Source of the DNA: Robiginitomaculum antarcticum DSM 21748
GTDB taxonomy: Bacteria; Pseudomonadota; Alphaproteobacteria; Caulobacterales; Maricaulaceae
DNA length: 64,000 nt
NCBI RefSeq assembly: GCF_000365025.1
Contig: NZ_KB823011.1
Span: 186,001-250,000 of the forward strand
Direction: 5' to 3'
The position numbers were made by a program, and so were the translations under genes. The notes below the pieces were generated by a model. That model was not told the origin of the DNA and did not search any database. It worked only from the letters and a program-made list of their open reading frames with translations. Shown piece after piece: positions 28,901 through 36,273 of this stretch (the stretch's first letter is position 1; each line of letters begins with the position of its first letter).

Positions 28901-29147
28901 CGCCGGTTATAGGCATGGTATAAATATCGCCGAGCAGGTCAAAGGCTATGGTCTGACCATCAGGGCTCACATCTAGGCTCATCCATGTGCCTTCGGTAAC
29001 GTCAATCTTGACGGAGTTTTTTGCGCCGGGCGGATTATTAACGTCCCATTTCGCGTCTTCTTTTGTCTCGTCTGCCATAACGGTTTGCGCGGTGATTAAG
29101 CCCGTCGCAAAGAGTGCTGTTCCGGCCAAAAGTGTAAGTTTTCTCAT
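25953..29147 (-). CDS. Secreted amidohydrolase with N-terminal TolB-type beta-propeller
   Basis: 1064 aa with a signal peptide (residues 1-25, cleaved near VMADE). About residues 50-640 hold repeated propeller blades with the pattern SPDGxxIAF (FSPDGSKIAFTSDRGG, WSPDGRFIAARK, PSPDGRSMAYVR, FSPDGTAIVFER). About 650-1064 form an amidohydrolase barrel: IIVNGDRIERIG, GKTIMPGIIDAHAHGPQG (HxH metal ligands), GVTTIHDPSS, and the C-terminal DIGSLETGKLADLVILSGNPLEDI. This fusion is common in marine bacteria and probably acts on peptides or amides in the periplasm, as an Xaa-Pro dipeptidase-like enzyme; the substrate is unproven. Transcribed alone, convergent with the VOC gene. Confidence 0.88.
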   Translation of the reverse strand: MRKLTLLAGTALFATGLITAQTVMADETKEDAKWDVNNPPGAKNSVKIDVTEGTWMSLDVSPDGQTIAFDLLGDIYTMPITGGTAKSIASGMAWEIQPRFSPDGSKIAFTSDRGGGDNIWIMDVNGDNMSAVTDESFRLLNNPTWSPDGRFIAARKHFTTSRSLGTGEMWLYSTQGGSGVQLTKKPSEAHQKEIGEPIFSPDGSLLYYTANTTSGPIFEYAQDSNTALFDIKSYDMKTGEVKTVVRGAGGAVRPTPSPDGRSMAYVRRERAQSKLYIMDLESGKTRKVYDELDQDMQETWAVQGVYPNMDFTPDGRHLLFWAGGKIRKLDITSGAVQTVDFRVNDRREIMAPPRPKVDVAPKQFQTKMVRFATRSPDGNSSLFESLGKLYKKSGGGAAQRVTGLPSNMFELHPAYSRDGKKLTFATWNDQTLGGVHVMDIASGAITTVTNTPGHYRRPAFSPDGTAIVFERSTGGGTLDPQYSRDPGIYYSRIGGPPQFVMSDGNDPHFGADSDRVFATKSQDDTRALVSADLGGNDMRTHATSTLAQSFYVSPDERNIAFRENYNLFVMPAPVGAATIATGPSSKTLPVTKVSINGATWPSWSPNGQRLDWSLGPTLYSADVASMDKDYTPPKSGIALARTVQAARPEGSVALTGARIITMNGDDGGVIENGVIIVNGDRIERIGAADRVSIPDGMVTVDVTGKTIMPGIIDAHAHGPQGSDEIVPQQNWASQAHLALGVTTIHDPSSRASEIFTASEMQRAGIILAPRIFSTGEVIYGAKAPGFYASITNADDAQEHVTRLATQGAKSVKNYNQPRRDQRQQVVAAARKENIAVVAEGGSLYHMDMSMVVDGNTSIEHNLPTLDIYDDVVQLYGQSKVAYTPTLVVTYGGVRGEDYYYQESDVWTHPILSRHVPPRRLEARSVRRQMAPVGDYADAKSAASAKKLMEAGVLVNIGAHGQREGLGAHWEIWSFARGGMSPLQALKTATINPAKFLGYDNDIGSLETGKLADLVILSGNPLEDIRQTDDIEHVMIGGRLYESGTLNEVFTGNRTRLPYWFEGGE

Positions 29148-29183
29148 GCGGTTTTCCCCATTTTTATTAAATTAGGTTTGGTA

Positions 29184-30563
29184 TTAAAAACGCCCGGCTG
29201 CGCCCGGAAAGACGACGGGTGTTTCGCTCCCGTCAGGGGCGACGGCGGAGACGCCGAAATAGTAATTATCGATGACGAGGTTTTCAAATGTCCACTCATC
29301 AACATTGCCAACATAGCGGCTATTCGTCCACTCGGGCGCGGTGGTCGCGCGCCAATGCACGCGGTATCCCATCAGATTGCCCGCGCGCGTTCCGGACGGG
29401 CGATCCCATTTAAGGGTCGCCGAGGCCGTGACAGCGCCGCTGGCTTCGACATTTTCCGGAAAGGGCGGAGCTCCCGCCATGCCTGCGAGCGTAATGGCGT
29501 TCAGTCCTGTCAGTTTTGCAGCATAAACTTTATCGACGCCGTCTAATGTGTCGCCATAGACGCGGCCGTCCTCAACGCGCAAATCTTGATGCTGACGGTC
29601 ATAATGTTCGTGCGTTTCCATGATGCGGATTCCCGGAATACCGACGGCGTTAAACGGGCGGTGATGTCCGCCGCGTGCAAAACGGTCGAGGCGGTAGACC
29701 ATCATAATGTCCAGATTGACCATATACTGGTCACCCAAATATTTGACGTAGCGGGACAGGTTGCGTGACGGACTGTCGACTTCGCCGCCGGTGAAGCGGC
29801 GCGCGCGCGCCTCTTCGGGCGTCTCCGTATCGCGCGTGCCTTCGCTGAACACGCGCACGACGGAATTATTGACCACGCCGTCTATGCCGGAAATATTGGA
29901 AATCATATCATTGTTTAAAACGCCTTTAATTTCCCACCCTTGATCCAGTGCATGGGCGGCGACGATCTTGCCCCCGAACAAGCCCTGTTCCTCGCCGGAC
30001 AGGCCTGCATAGACTATAGAGCCGGCGAATTTATATTTACTCAGGACGCGAGCGGCCTCTAATACGCCGGCCATGCCTGAGGCATTATCATTGGCGCCGG
30101 GGCTGTCAGATGTGCCGTCCAGCGGATCCGTAACGCGGCTGTCAATATCGCCGCTCATCATCACCATGCGGTTGGGGTCCAGCGTACCGCGCTGTATCGC
30201 GATGACGCTGACAACTTCGGTGCGCTCGGGTATGCGCGTCTCGCCTTCGACAAAACCGCTGACGTAAAAGACTTCGAGGCAGCCGCCGCATTGCGCGCTA
30301 ATAGTCTCAAATTCAGCCTTGATCCAGCGCCGCGCCGCGCCAATGCCGCGCGTGTCTGACTGGGTGTCCGACAAAGTATGGCGCGTTCCGAAACCGGCCA
30401 GGGTTTCAATGTCGCTATATATCCGGTCGGGGTTCGGCGCCGTGGCAATATCGTATAATGTCATAACCTCTGAGGGCGGCGCTTTCTGGGCAGCGTCGTC
30501 ATGGGCGTAAGCAGGGAGCGCCAAAGTTGCGGCAAGCGCTATAGAGGCCAAAAGTCGTTTCAT
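29184..30563 (-). CDS. Secreted M28-family zinc aminopeptidase with C-terminal Fn3-like domain
   Basis: 459 aa; the signal peptide ends near AYAHD. The M28 core shows ANDNASGMAGVLEAARVL (Asp ligand) and YAGLSGEEQGLFGG (Glu-Glu). The usual first ligand motif GHxDS reads SGDIDSRVTD here, with Asp where His is expected. The C-terminal ~90 residues (VTASATLKWDRPSG through YYFGVSAVAPDGSE) look like a fibronectin type III fold. It precedes the amidohydrolase by 36 bp on the same strand, so the two are probably co-transcribed. Predicted periplasmic or extracellular exopeptidase. Confidence 0.87.
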   Translation of the reverse strand: MKRLLASIALAATLALPAYAHDDAAQKAPPSEVMTLYDIATAPNPDRIYSDIETLAGFGTRHTLSDTQSDTRGIGAARRWIKAEFETISAQCGGCLEVFYVSGFVEGETRIPERTEVVSVIAIQRGTLDPNRMVMMSGDIDSRVTDPLDGTSDSPGANDNASGMAGVLEAARVLSKYKFAGSIVYAGLSGEEQGLFGGKIVAAHALDQGWEIKGVLNNDMISNISGIDGVVNNSVVRVFSEGTRDTETPEEARARRFTGGEVDSPSRNLSRYVKYLGDQYMVNLDIMMVYRLDRFARGGHHRPFNAVGIPGIRIMETHEHYDRQHQDLRVEDGRVYGDTLDGVDKVYAAKLTGLNAITLAGMAGAPPFPENVEASGAVTASATLKWDRPSGTRAGNLMGYRVHWRATTAPEWTNSRYVGNVDEWTFENLVIDNYYFGVSAVAPDGSETPVVFPGAAGRF

Positions 30564-30601
30564 AATATCTTTCTGAGAGTTCAGCGTTTATTTTGAATAT
30601 A

Positions 30602-31501
30602 TTACCCGGTGCTGGCGGCGGCAAGCACGTCTGCATAACTGTTGGACCGAGTCATCTGCGTGCCGAAATTTTGTATTAGCTGCCGATGGGCGGCGCGCAG
30701 GTTAAAGCAGGGCACATACATAAAGGCATGATGCTCGACGTGGTAATTAACGTAATAAGGCGCGATTATCGCGCGCTCAAGCCAGCCCGCCTGTGTCGTG
30801 CGGGCATGTGTTAGCGGATTGTCATCGTGGCTGGTCAGAGCATGTTCAGCAATATTGCGCACGCGCAGCACCCATTGGAACCATGTCAGAAGCGGAAGGG
30901 CCCACAACGCAAAGAAGAGCGGCCAGATGCCTAGCGCGGTAAATATAGCCAGCAGCACGGCTTGCGCGCCAAGAAAGCCGAACACTGAGACGTTGGAAAA
31001 GGCGCGGGTCTTGTCACTCTTGGTCAGCATTAAGATTTGCTGCGCCCGCAGTTTCAGCCCGGTCAAGCCTGACAGATCTCTGAGCGCTTTGCGAAACAGG
31101 CTGCCGCGACTGACGGGAAACGGCGCAGACAGGCCAAGATCCGGATCCTCTGCGGTCTGTGTCAGCGCATGATGTTTGAGATGGTATTTACGATAGCCCT
31201 TCAAGTCTGTGCCGATGGGATAGGCTAGACAATAAGTGCCGATGAATTCATTTGCCCGCCTGGATTTAAACAAAATGCCATGCGCGGCGTCATGCATCAA
31301 AATAGCGAGGCCCAATTGACGTGACCCAATGACGATAACTGCAAGTAAATAGGTCAGGGGGTGGGGCAGCAAAACCACCAGTGCCACCATAGCCACGATA
31401 ACGCCCCAGCAATGGGCGACGAGCCATGCGCCGCGTAAATTTGAGCGCCTGGCAAGCAATTTCAACGTCGCTTTAGGGAGGTATTCGCGTTGATTTGTCA
31501 T
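30602..31501 (-). CDS. Membrane fatty-acid desaturase family protein
   Basis: 299 aa with several hydrophobic helices and the three iron-binding histidine boxes of membrane desaturases: HDAAH (about 70), HLKHH (about 107) and HVEHH (about 255). It probably introduces a double bond into membrane lipid acyl chains, but related enzymes hydroxylate carotenoids or sphingolipids. Its start lies a few tens of bases from the divergent carbonic anhydrase, so both promoters are compressed into overlapping coding ends. Confidence 0.88.
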   Translation of the reverse strand: MTNQREYLPKATLKLLARRSNLRGAWLVAHCWGVIVAMVALVVLLPHPLTYLLAVIVIGSRQLGLAILMHDAAHGILFKSRRANEFIGTYCLAYPIGTDLKGYRKYHLKHHALTQTAEDPDLGLSAPFPVSRGSLFRKALRDLSGLTGLKLRAQQILMLTKSDKTRAFSNVSVFGFLGAQAVLLAIFTALGIWPLFFALWALPLLTWFQWVLRVRNIAEHALTSHDDNPLTHARTTQAGWLERAIIAPYYVNYHVEHHAFMYVPCFNLRAAHRQLIQNFGTQMTRSNSYADVLAAASTG

Positions 31502-31564
31502 GATATCGAGGATAGGGAAATGACAAGTGAAGTCAATTCACACCGTCGCGATATGGAGATTTTT

Positions 31565-32191
31565 ATGGCGTGGAAGCAACAACTCGTCGAAGGCTATCAT
31601 CGCTTCAGGGCCTCACATTACCCGGAGCAAAAAAGTCTGTATGAACGTTTGGGTAAGCATGGCCAAAGTCCCAAAGTCATGCTGGTTTCATGCTGTGACA
31701 GCCGCGCCGATCCGTCAGATATTTTCGACGCCGCGCCCGGCGAGATGTTTGTCTTGCGCAATGTCGCTAATCTCGTTCCGCCAAAGCAGGATGATTTAAA
31801 ATATCACAGCGTGCATTCCGCGGTCGAATTTGCCGTGGATTATCTGAAGGTCGAAGCTATCGTTGTCATGGGTCATGAGAGTTGCGGCGGGATAAATGCC
31901 TGCCTTGCTGGCGCTGGCGACGACACCAACAATTATATTGGCCGCTGGATATCACTGCTTAACGGCGCGCGTGACCGCGTGCGCGGGCGGGCCAATGAGA
32001 CCGATATGCAGCAGGAAATGGAATTTGAAGGCGTGCGCGAAAGTCTGTCAAACCTGATGATGTTTGACGGCATTCGCGAAAAAGTCGAAGCAGGCGAGCT
32101 TCACCTCTTGGGCGCTTATTTTTCGATCATTCGCGGTAAACTTCTTTTTCTCAATGAGAATGACGAATTCGAAGAAGTTCCCGCGCAGTAA
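31565..32191 (+). CDS. Beta-class carbonic anhydrase
   Basis: About 208 aa from MAWKQQLVEGYHRF, chosen because GGAG precedes it by 6 bp and beta-CAs of this class begin like this. Earlier in-frame ATGs (31490, 31520, 31553) exist, the first overlapping the desaturase start. Zinc ligands are in CCDSRAD (Cys and the Asp-Arg dyad) and GHESCGG (His, Cys). The PSDIFDAAPGEMFVLRNVANLVPP stretch is diagnostic. It interconverts CO2 and bicarbonate, supplying carboxylases and pH balance. Confidence 0.93.
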   Translation: MAWKQQLVEGYHRFRASHYPEQKSLYERLGKHGQSPKVMLVSCCDSRADPSDIFDAAPGEMFVLRNVANLVPPKQDDLKYHSVHSAVEFAVDYLKVEAIVVMGHESCGGINACLAGAGDDTNNYIGRWISLLNGARDRVRGRANETDMQQEMEFEGVRESLSNLMMFDGIREKVEAGELHLLGAYFSIIRGKLLFLNENDEFEEVPAQ

Positions 32192-32203
32192 GGCTACCTA
32201 TCG

Positions 32204-32833
32204 TTAAAGTTGGCAGGCTGGTCGCGCGCTAACCGTTTTATACCATGCCCAAATCGCGCTCATGTCTTCGGGGGGAGAGGATTCCACCCATTTGGAAAAA
32301 TCGACCAGAACCAGAGCTGTAATATCGGCAAAGGTGAAACGGTCACTGGCGACAAAAGCAGATGTGGAGAGCTGCGCGTTTAAATCTTCCCAGAAATACC
32401 CGATCCTGATGCGTCCGCGCTCCGCAAGCTCCGGCAATTGCTCAATATTGCGCGGCCCCGTCATGGCGCGCCCTTTCATATAGGGTGAGCTATTGCGCAG
32501 AATTTCTGCCACTGCGGACAGACCTTCGAATTCTAGGCGCCAGTTCCATTCACTGACACGGGCCATTTCAAGCGCAGTGTGGCCCATGAGGTTGGGCTTA
32601 GGATGTATCGCTTCCAAATACTGCGCGATGGCCACGTTTTCACAAATGGCTTCACCGTCATCAGTGATAAGAGCGGGCACAGCGGCGCGGGGATTTATCT
32701 TGCAAAATGCGTCGCCTAATTGCTCGCCCTTGCGAAGATCAATATCGACCGTTTCAATATCCAGTCCTTTTTCAGCAATGAAGATGCGCGCGCGGCGCGG
32801 ACTGGGGGCGGTCGAGCAATCATAGAATTTCAT
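32204..32833 (-). CDS. Glutathione S-transferase family protein
   Basis: 209 aa. A thioredoxin-like N-terminal domain (MKFYDCSTAPSPRRARIFIAEKG; cis-Pro in AAVPALITDDG; glutathione-binding GEAICENVAIAQYLE, about 62-75) is followed by the all-helical domain with FTFADITALV. A Ser/Cys in the CSTAPSPRR region is the likely thiol-activating residue. The electrophile or peroxide substrate is not predictable. Convergent with the carbonic anhydrase and divergent from pirin. Confidence 0.88.
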   Translation of the reverse strand: MKFYDCSTAPSPRRARIFIAEKGLDIETVDIDLRKGEQLGDAFCKINPRAAVPALITDDGEAICENVAIAQYLEAIHPKPNLMGHTALEMARVSEWNWRLEFEGLSAVAEILRNSSPYMKGRAMTGPRNIEQLPELAERGRIRIGYFWEDLNAQLSTSAFVASDRFTFADITALVLVDFSKWVESSPPEDMSAIWAWYKTVSARPACQL

Positions 32834-32902
32834 GGCGGGTCCTGTTTTTCTTGTTCATACCGCGCTATATTGCGCATTCGGCGAAACAGGGAAAGCCAAA
32901 CC

Positions 32903-33763
32903 ATGACTCTACTCAATAAAATCTCGCCCAAGGCTAAAGATATTGGCAGCTTTTCCGTGCGCCGCGCCTTGCCGCAAATTGGCCTTCGCGCTGTGGGACC
33001 CTGGGTGTTTTTCGACCATTTCGGGCCTGTTCAGTTCAAGCCTGGTGAGGGCATGGATGTTCGGCCTCATCCGCATATCAACCTGGCCACTGTGACCTAT
33101 TTATTTGAGGGCGAGATTTTCCACCGTGACAGTCTTGGCAATGCGCAGGCCATCCGCCCCGGCGCGATTAATTTGATGGTGGCCGGTCGCGGGATTGCAC
33201 ACTCTGAGCGCACGCGCGATGCGCTTCGTGAAACTGGATTTAAACTCCATGGTCTGCAGCTCTGGCATGCCCTGCCGGAAGATGCGGAAGAGACTGCTCC
33301 GGAGTTCCTGCATTATGCTGACGCCGATCTACCGCAGACACAGATTAACGGCGTCAGCGTGCGGGTTATGATGGGGTCGGGCTGGGAGCTAACAAGTCCC
33401 GTCAAATCTTTTTCACCCATTTTTTATGCCGAAGTCGATATGCCCGCCGGAACACAACTGGCTTTGCCGGACGGCGTAGAGGAATTGGCTGTATACCCTG
33501 TGTCCGGCGCGGTAATATATGGCGATGAAAAGATCGAGACGCTTGAATTCGGAGTGTTGGATGTAAAAGCCGAACACAACATTGTCGCTATGAGCGATAA
33601 CCGGGTTGCGATAATTGGCGGCACGCCATTGGGCAAACGTCATCTGTGGTGGAATTTTGTGTCGTCACGTCCCGCGCGTATAGAGCAGGCCAAAAACGAT
33701 TGGAAAAACGGCCGCTTTGGAGACGTGCCCGGCGATGACGAATTTATTCCGCTACCGGAATAG
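32903..33763 (+). CDS. Pirin family protein
   Basis: 286 aa from MTLLNKISPKAKDIG, with CAGGGAAAG upstream; the longer frame starting inside the GST gene is rejected. The N-terminal cupin has the pirin metal motif: VRPHPHINLATVTYLFEGEIFHRDS, INLMVAGRGIAHSER and a later Glu, giving the His3-Glu iron site. The C-terminal cupin (about 170-286) ends WWNFVSSR, typical of pirins. Bacterial pirins have quercetinase activity or bind metabolic enzymes; the role here is open. Confidence 0.92.
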   Translation: MTLLNKISPKAKDIGSFSVRRALPQIGLRAVGPWVFFDHFGPVQFKPGEGMDVRPHPHINLATVTYLFEGEIFHRDSLGNAQAIRPGAINLMVAGRGIAHSERTRDALRETGFKLHGLQLWHALPEDAEETAPEFLHYADADLPQTQINGVSVRVMMGSGWELTSPVKSFSPIFYAEVDMPAGTQLALPDGVEELAVYPVSGAVIYGDEKIETLEFGVLDVKAEHNIVAMSDNRVAIIGGTPLGKRHLWWNFVSSRPARIEQAKNDWKNGRFGDVPGDDEFIPLPE

Positions 33764-33778
33764 CGTGTTCTGTGCGTC

Positions 33779-34555
33779 TTATTGCGCGGGAGAGAGCGTG
33801 CCGTAAGGATCAATGCCGCTTGCGGTCATCATGTCATGTGCGTTGAAATATACGCTCGGCGTACCGATATTAAGACGTTTGCGGGCGTCTTCAAGATTTT
33901 CGGCCAGAAGCGCTATAATGTCTTCTTGAATTACGGGCAGCGCGGCCTCTCCGATTTTCACCCCTTGGCGCACGGAGCTATAGGTCGGCGTGCCTTTGGG
34001 TACGGATTTCTTGATTTCGCGCGCGGCGGCATAGGCGATGAAGATAGCGCCAAGATTTTGGTTCTGGCCATGGGTAAAGCCCAAAACTGAGGCTTCGCCG
34101 AGCGCATCGCGGCTATAGCCTGTCAGAATATGATAGAGATCGTGCAGATCGCGCGAGCGGTTGCCATACCATTCCATCGCGTCGTCATATTGCGGCATGT
34201 CGGTAGCGAAGCTTTCAAATTCAGCAACAAGTCCGGAGGCACTGAGCCCCTGACTGCGCATGAAATGCACATAGGCTTGCCCAACTGAGCCTTCGGAAAA
34301 TTTCAAAATCGTCTCGTGATCGTCCAGCATGGGCGCGAGCGCAGTGCGTTCGGCGTAACGTTTGTGACCTTTTTTGGAGGCCATAAAGCGTCTTAACGCA
34401 TTTTCAAAACTCTTACCCGACAGGGCTGTAATGATGTGAAAGACCTGCTCGGTATCTTCCTTATTGGCAATCAAATTACGAAAATGCCGCAAGGCTTTCA
34501 GAGGGCGGATGCGGTATTTCGGACGGGCCGGATCAATTAATACAGTCTGGGTCAT
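33779..34555 (-). CDS. coq4: Coq4 family ubiquinone biosynthesis protein
   Basis: 258 aa. The family zinc motif HDxxH-x11-E is present as HDLYHILTGYSRDALGE, followed by SVLGFTHGQNQ. Recent work on Coq4 supports oxidative decarboxylation and hydroxylation at C1 of the quinone ring; earlier it was viewed as a scaffold. Occurrence in Alphaproteobacteria fits the class. Convergent with pirin (15 bp between stops). Not linked to other ubi genes here. Confidence 0.88.
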   Translation of the reverse strand: MTQTVLIDPARPKYRIRPLKALRHFRNLIANKEDTEQVFHIITALSGKSFENALRRFMASKKGHKRYAERTALAPMLDDHETILKFSEGSVGQAYVHFMRSQGLSASGLVAEFESFATDMPQYDDAMEWYGNRSRDLHDLYHILTGYSRDALGEASVLGFTHGQNQNLGAIFIAYAAAREIKKSVPKGTPTYSSVRQGVKIGEAALPVIQEDIIALLAENLEDARKRLNIGTPSVYFNAHDMMTASGIDPYGTLSPAQ

Positions 34556-34622
34556 ACCTATAAAGTATCATAACCGCCCTCATCAGCAATGACGAAGGTT
34601 GAATGCGCCACATACAGCGCTG

Positions 34623-35048
34623 TTACAGTGTTGTGGAAAATAGACTCTCGTCACTTTTGAAGCTTTTGAACTCCAACGCATTACCGCTGGGGTCATAAAA
34701 GAACATGGTGGCCTGCTCGCCCGGCTCGTCTTTAAACCGGATATAAGGTTCTATGACAAACGCCATGGCGCGCGCGCTCAGGCGAGCCGCCAGATCGTGC
34801 CAGTCTTCCCATGTCAGGATGACGCCGAAATGGCGTACGGGGACGGCTTTGTCGTCAACGCCATTGGTCGCGACAGGCGCGCAGCTCTCCGGCTCGACAT
34901 GAAAAGAGAGTTGATGGCCGAAGAAATCGATATCGATCCATGTCGGTGCTTCTCGCCCCACCGTGCAGCCCAGAATTTGCGTGTAAAATTTGCGCGTTGC
35001 CTCAATGTCGATAATTGGCGCGGCCATATGGAACGGGCGCAGGCTCAT
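34623..35048 (-). CDS. VOC-family protein
   Basis: 141 aa: PFHMAAPIIDIEATRKFYTQILGCTVGRE at the N-terminus, VRHFGVIL (mid-module His) and MFFYDPSGNALEFKSF at the C-terminus, giving plausible metal ligands His, His and Glu. It follows a GST gene on the same strand by 17 bp; the two could act together in detoxification. Substrate unknown. Confidence 0.83.
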   Translation of the reverse strand: MSLRPFHMAAPIIDIEATRKFYTQILGCTVGREAPTWIDIDFFGHQLSFHVEPESCAPVATNGVDDKAVPVRHFGVILTWEDWHDLAARLSARAMAFVIEPYIRFKDEPGEQATMFFYDPSGNALEFKSFKSDESLFSTTL

Positions 35049-35065
35049 CTGTTTTGCCGCATAGT

Positions 35066-35698
35066 TTATTCTCTCGGTCCGTAAGCATAATCTCCGCCGC
35101 GTTCCAGCGCGCGCAAATAAGCGGGGCGCTTGTGAATACGTTCGACAAAGGCCGTGCAGGCATCAAATCCGATTAAGCGTCCCCGGGCCTTGGCGGCTTC
35201 CAGCGGGAAGATCATTTGAATGTCCGCGCCCGTGAGTTTGCTGCCGGCGAAATATTCATTACGGATCAGGCGGTATTCACAATAATCCAGTACGCCTTTA
35301 ATTTCGGCCAAAATTAAAGGCTGTAGCGGCGCGGCCGCATCGCCCAGATATCCTGTATAAAGCGAGAGCAGGAAGGGCAGCATGGCTGAACCTTCAGCGA
35401 AATGCAGGAAATGGACATAGTCAAAATAATCCTGCGTATCGTCTTTGGGGCGCAGACGGCCATTGCCGTATTTATCCAGAATATAAACAATTATCGCGCC
35501 CGTTTCGGCGACAATCTGGTCTCCGTCCTCGAGAACCGGTGATTTACCGAGCGGGTGGATAGCTTTGAGTTCGGCCGGCGCGCGGTTAGTATCAGGATCG
35601 CGCTCATAATGCCGGATCTCGTAATCCACTCCGAGCTCTTCGAGCAACCATAAAATGCGCTGCGATCGAGAATTGTTCAAATGGTGGACTGTGATCAC
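35066..35698 (-). CDS. Glutathione S-transferase family protein
   Basis: 210 aa. N-terminal thioredoxin fold with SRSQRILWLLEELGVDYEI, cis-Pro in LGKSPVLEDGD and glutathione-binding VAETGAIIVYILDKYG (about 63-78). The C-terminal helices include GADIQMIFPLEAAKARG. It resembles the yeast GTT1/YfcG-like group that works from an N-terminal Ser/Asn. Same transcript as the VOC gene. Confidence 0.87.
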   Translation of the reverse strand: MITVHHLNNSRSQRILWLLEELGVDYEIRHYERDPDTNRAPAELKAIHPLGKSPVLEDGDQIVAETGAIIVYILDKYGNGRLRPKDDTQDYFDYVHFLHFAEGSAMLPFLLSLYTGYLGDAAAPLQPLILAEIKGVLDYCEYRLIRNEYFAGSKLTGADIQMIFPLEAAKARGRLIGFDACTAFVERIHKRPAYLRALERGGDYAYGPRE

Positions 35699-35721
35699 AT
35701 CAGGCTCCGTGGCATATGCCG

Positions 35722-36225
35722 TTAGAATACGGTTTTGACGGGATCCTTGACTTTGAAGGTGAGTGTGTGGATCTCGCCGGGAAGATTCACTGTGACATGA
35801 TTTTTCTGACTGGCATAGGCTCCGTGTAAAATTTCACAAAATATCGATAGGCCCCGGGGCGGTGCGTTTAAAGCAGCTGTTTGGAAGACAAAAATATCAG
35901 ATCCGTCAATTTGCGCGCCGATCAGTGTAAGCGCGATACGCGTGCCGTCCGCGCCATAAATCGCGAATTGTTCGCTAATATAAAGGGCAAGTATGGCTTG
36001 CGCGCGCAGATCGGTCAGGACGGGAGCATCGAGCAGGTTTTCGGCCACCAGTGCCCGCGCGGCGTCATGCATATGCAGGCGGTGGGTCACGCCGATTTCT
36101 TTAGCCTCCGCCAGCCATTCAATTTCGGTATAGGTTAGCTTTTGTCGGTGCGCCCATGCGGGACTGGCCGCGCCGGCCGCAAGAGTGCCCAGTCCGAGAG
36201 AGGTTAATGTTCTGCGAGTAATCAT
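35722..36225 (-). CDS. Exported DUF6702-like protein with Tat-type signal
   Basis: About 167 aa from MITRRTLTSLGLG; a start six codons earlier is possible. ITRRTLTSLGLGTLAAGAASPAWA is a twin-arginine-like signal peptide. The mature part begins HRQKLTYTEIEWLAEAKEIGVTHRLHMHDAARAL and looks like one beta-sandwich domain, with HGAYASQKNHVTVNLPGEIHTLTF near the end. It lies 48 bp downstream of the M1 peptidase on the same strand. DUF6702 proteins are often beside M1 peptidases in other phyla, which supports the call; the function is unknown. Confidence 0.6.
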   Translation of the reverse strand: MITRRTLTSLGLGTLAAGAASPAWAHRQKLTYTEIEWLAEAKEIGVTHRLHMHDAARALVAENLLDAPVLTDLRAQAILALYISEQFAIYGADGTRIALTLIGAQIDGSDIFVFQTAALNAPPRGLSIFCEILHGAYASQKNHVTVNLPGEIHTLTFKVKDPVKTVF

Positions 36226-36273
36226 ATCTGGCCTATAGGGCATTGAGGATGAACGCGGCCTTAGATTTCGTAG

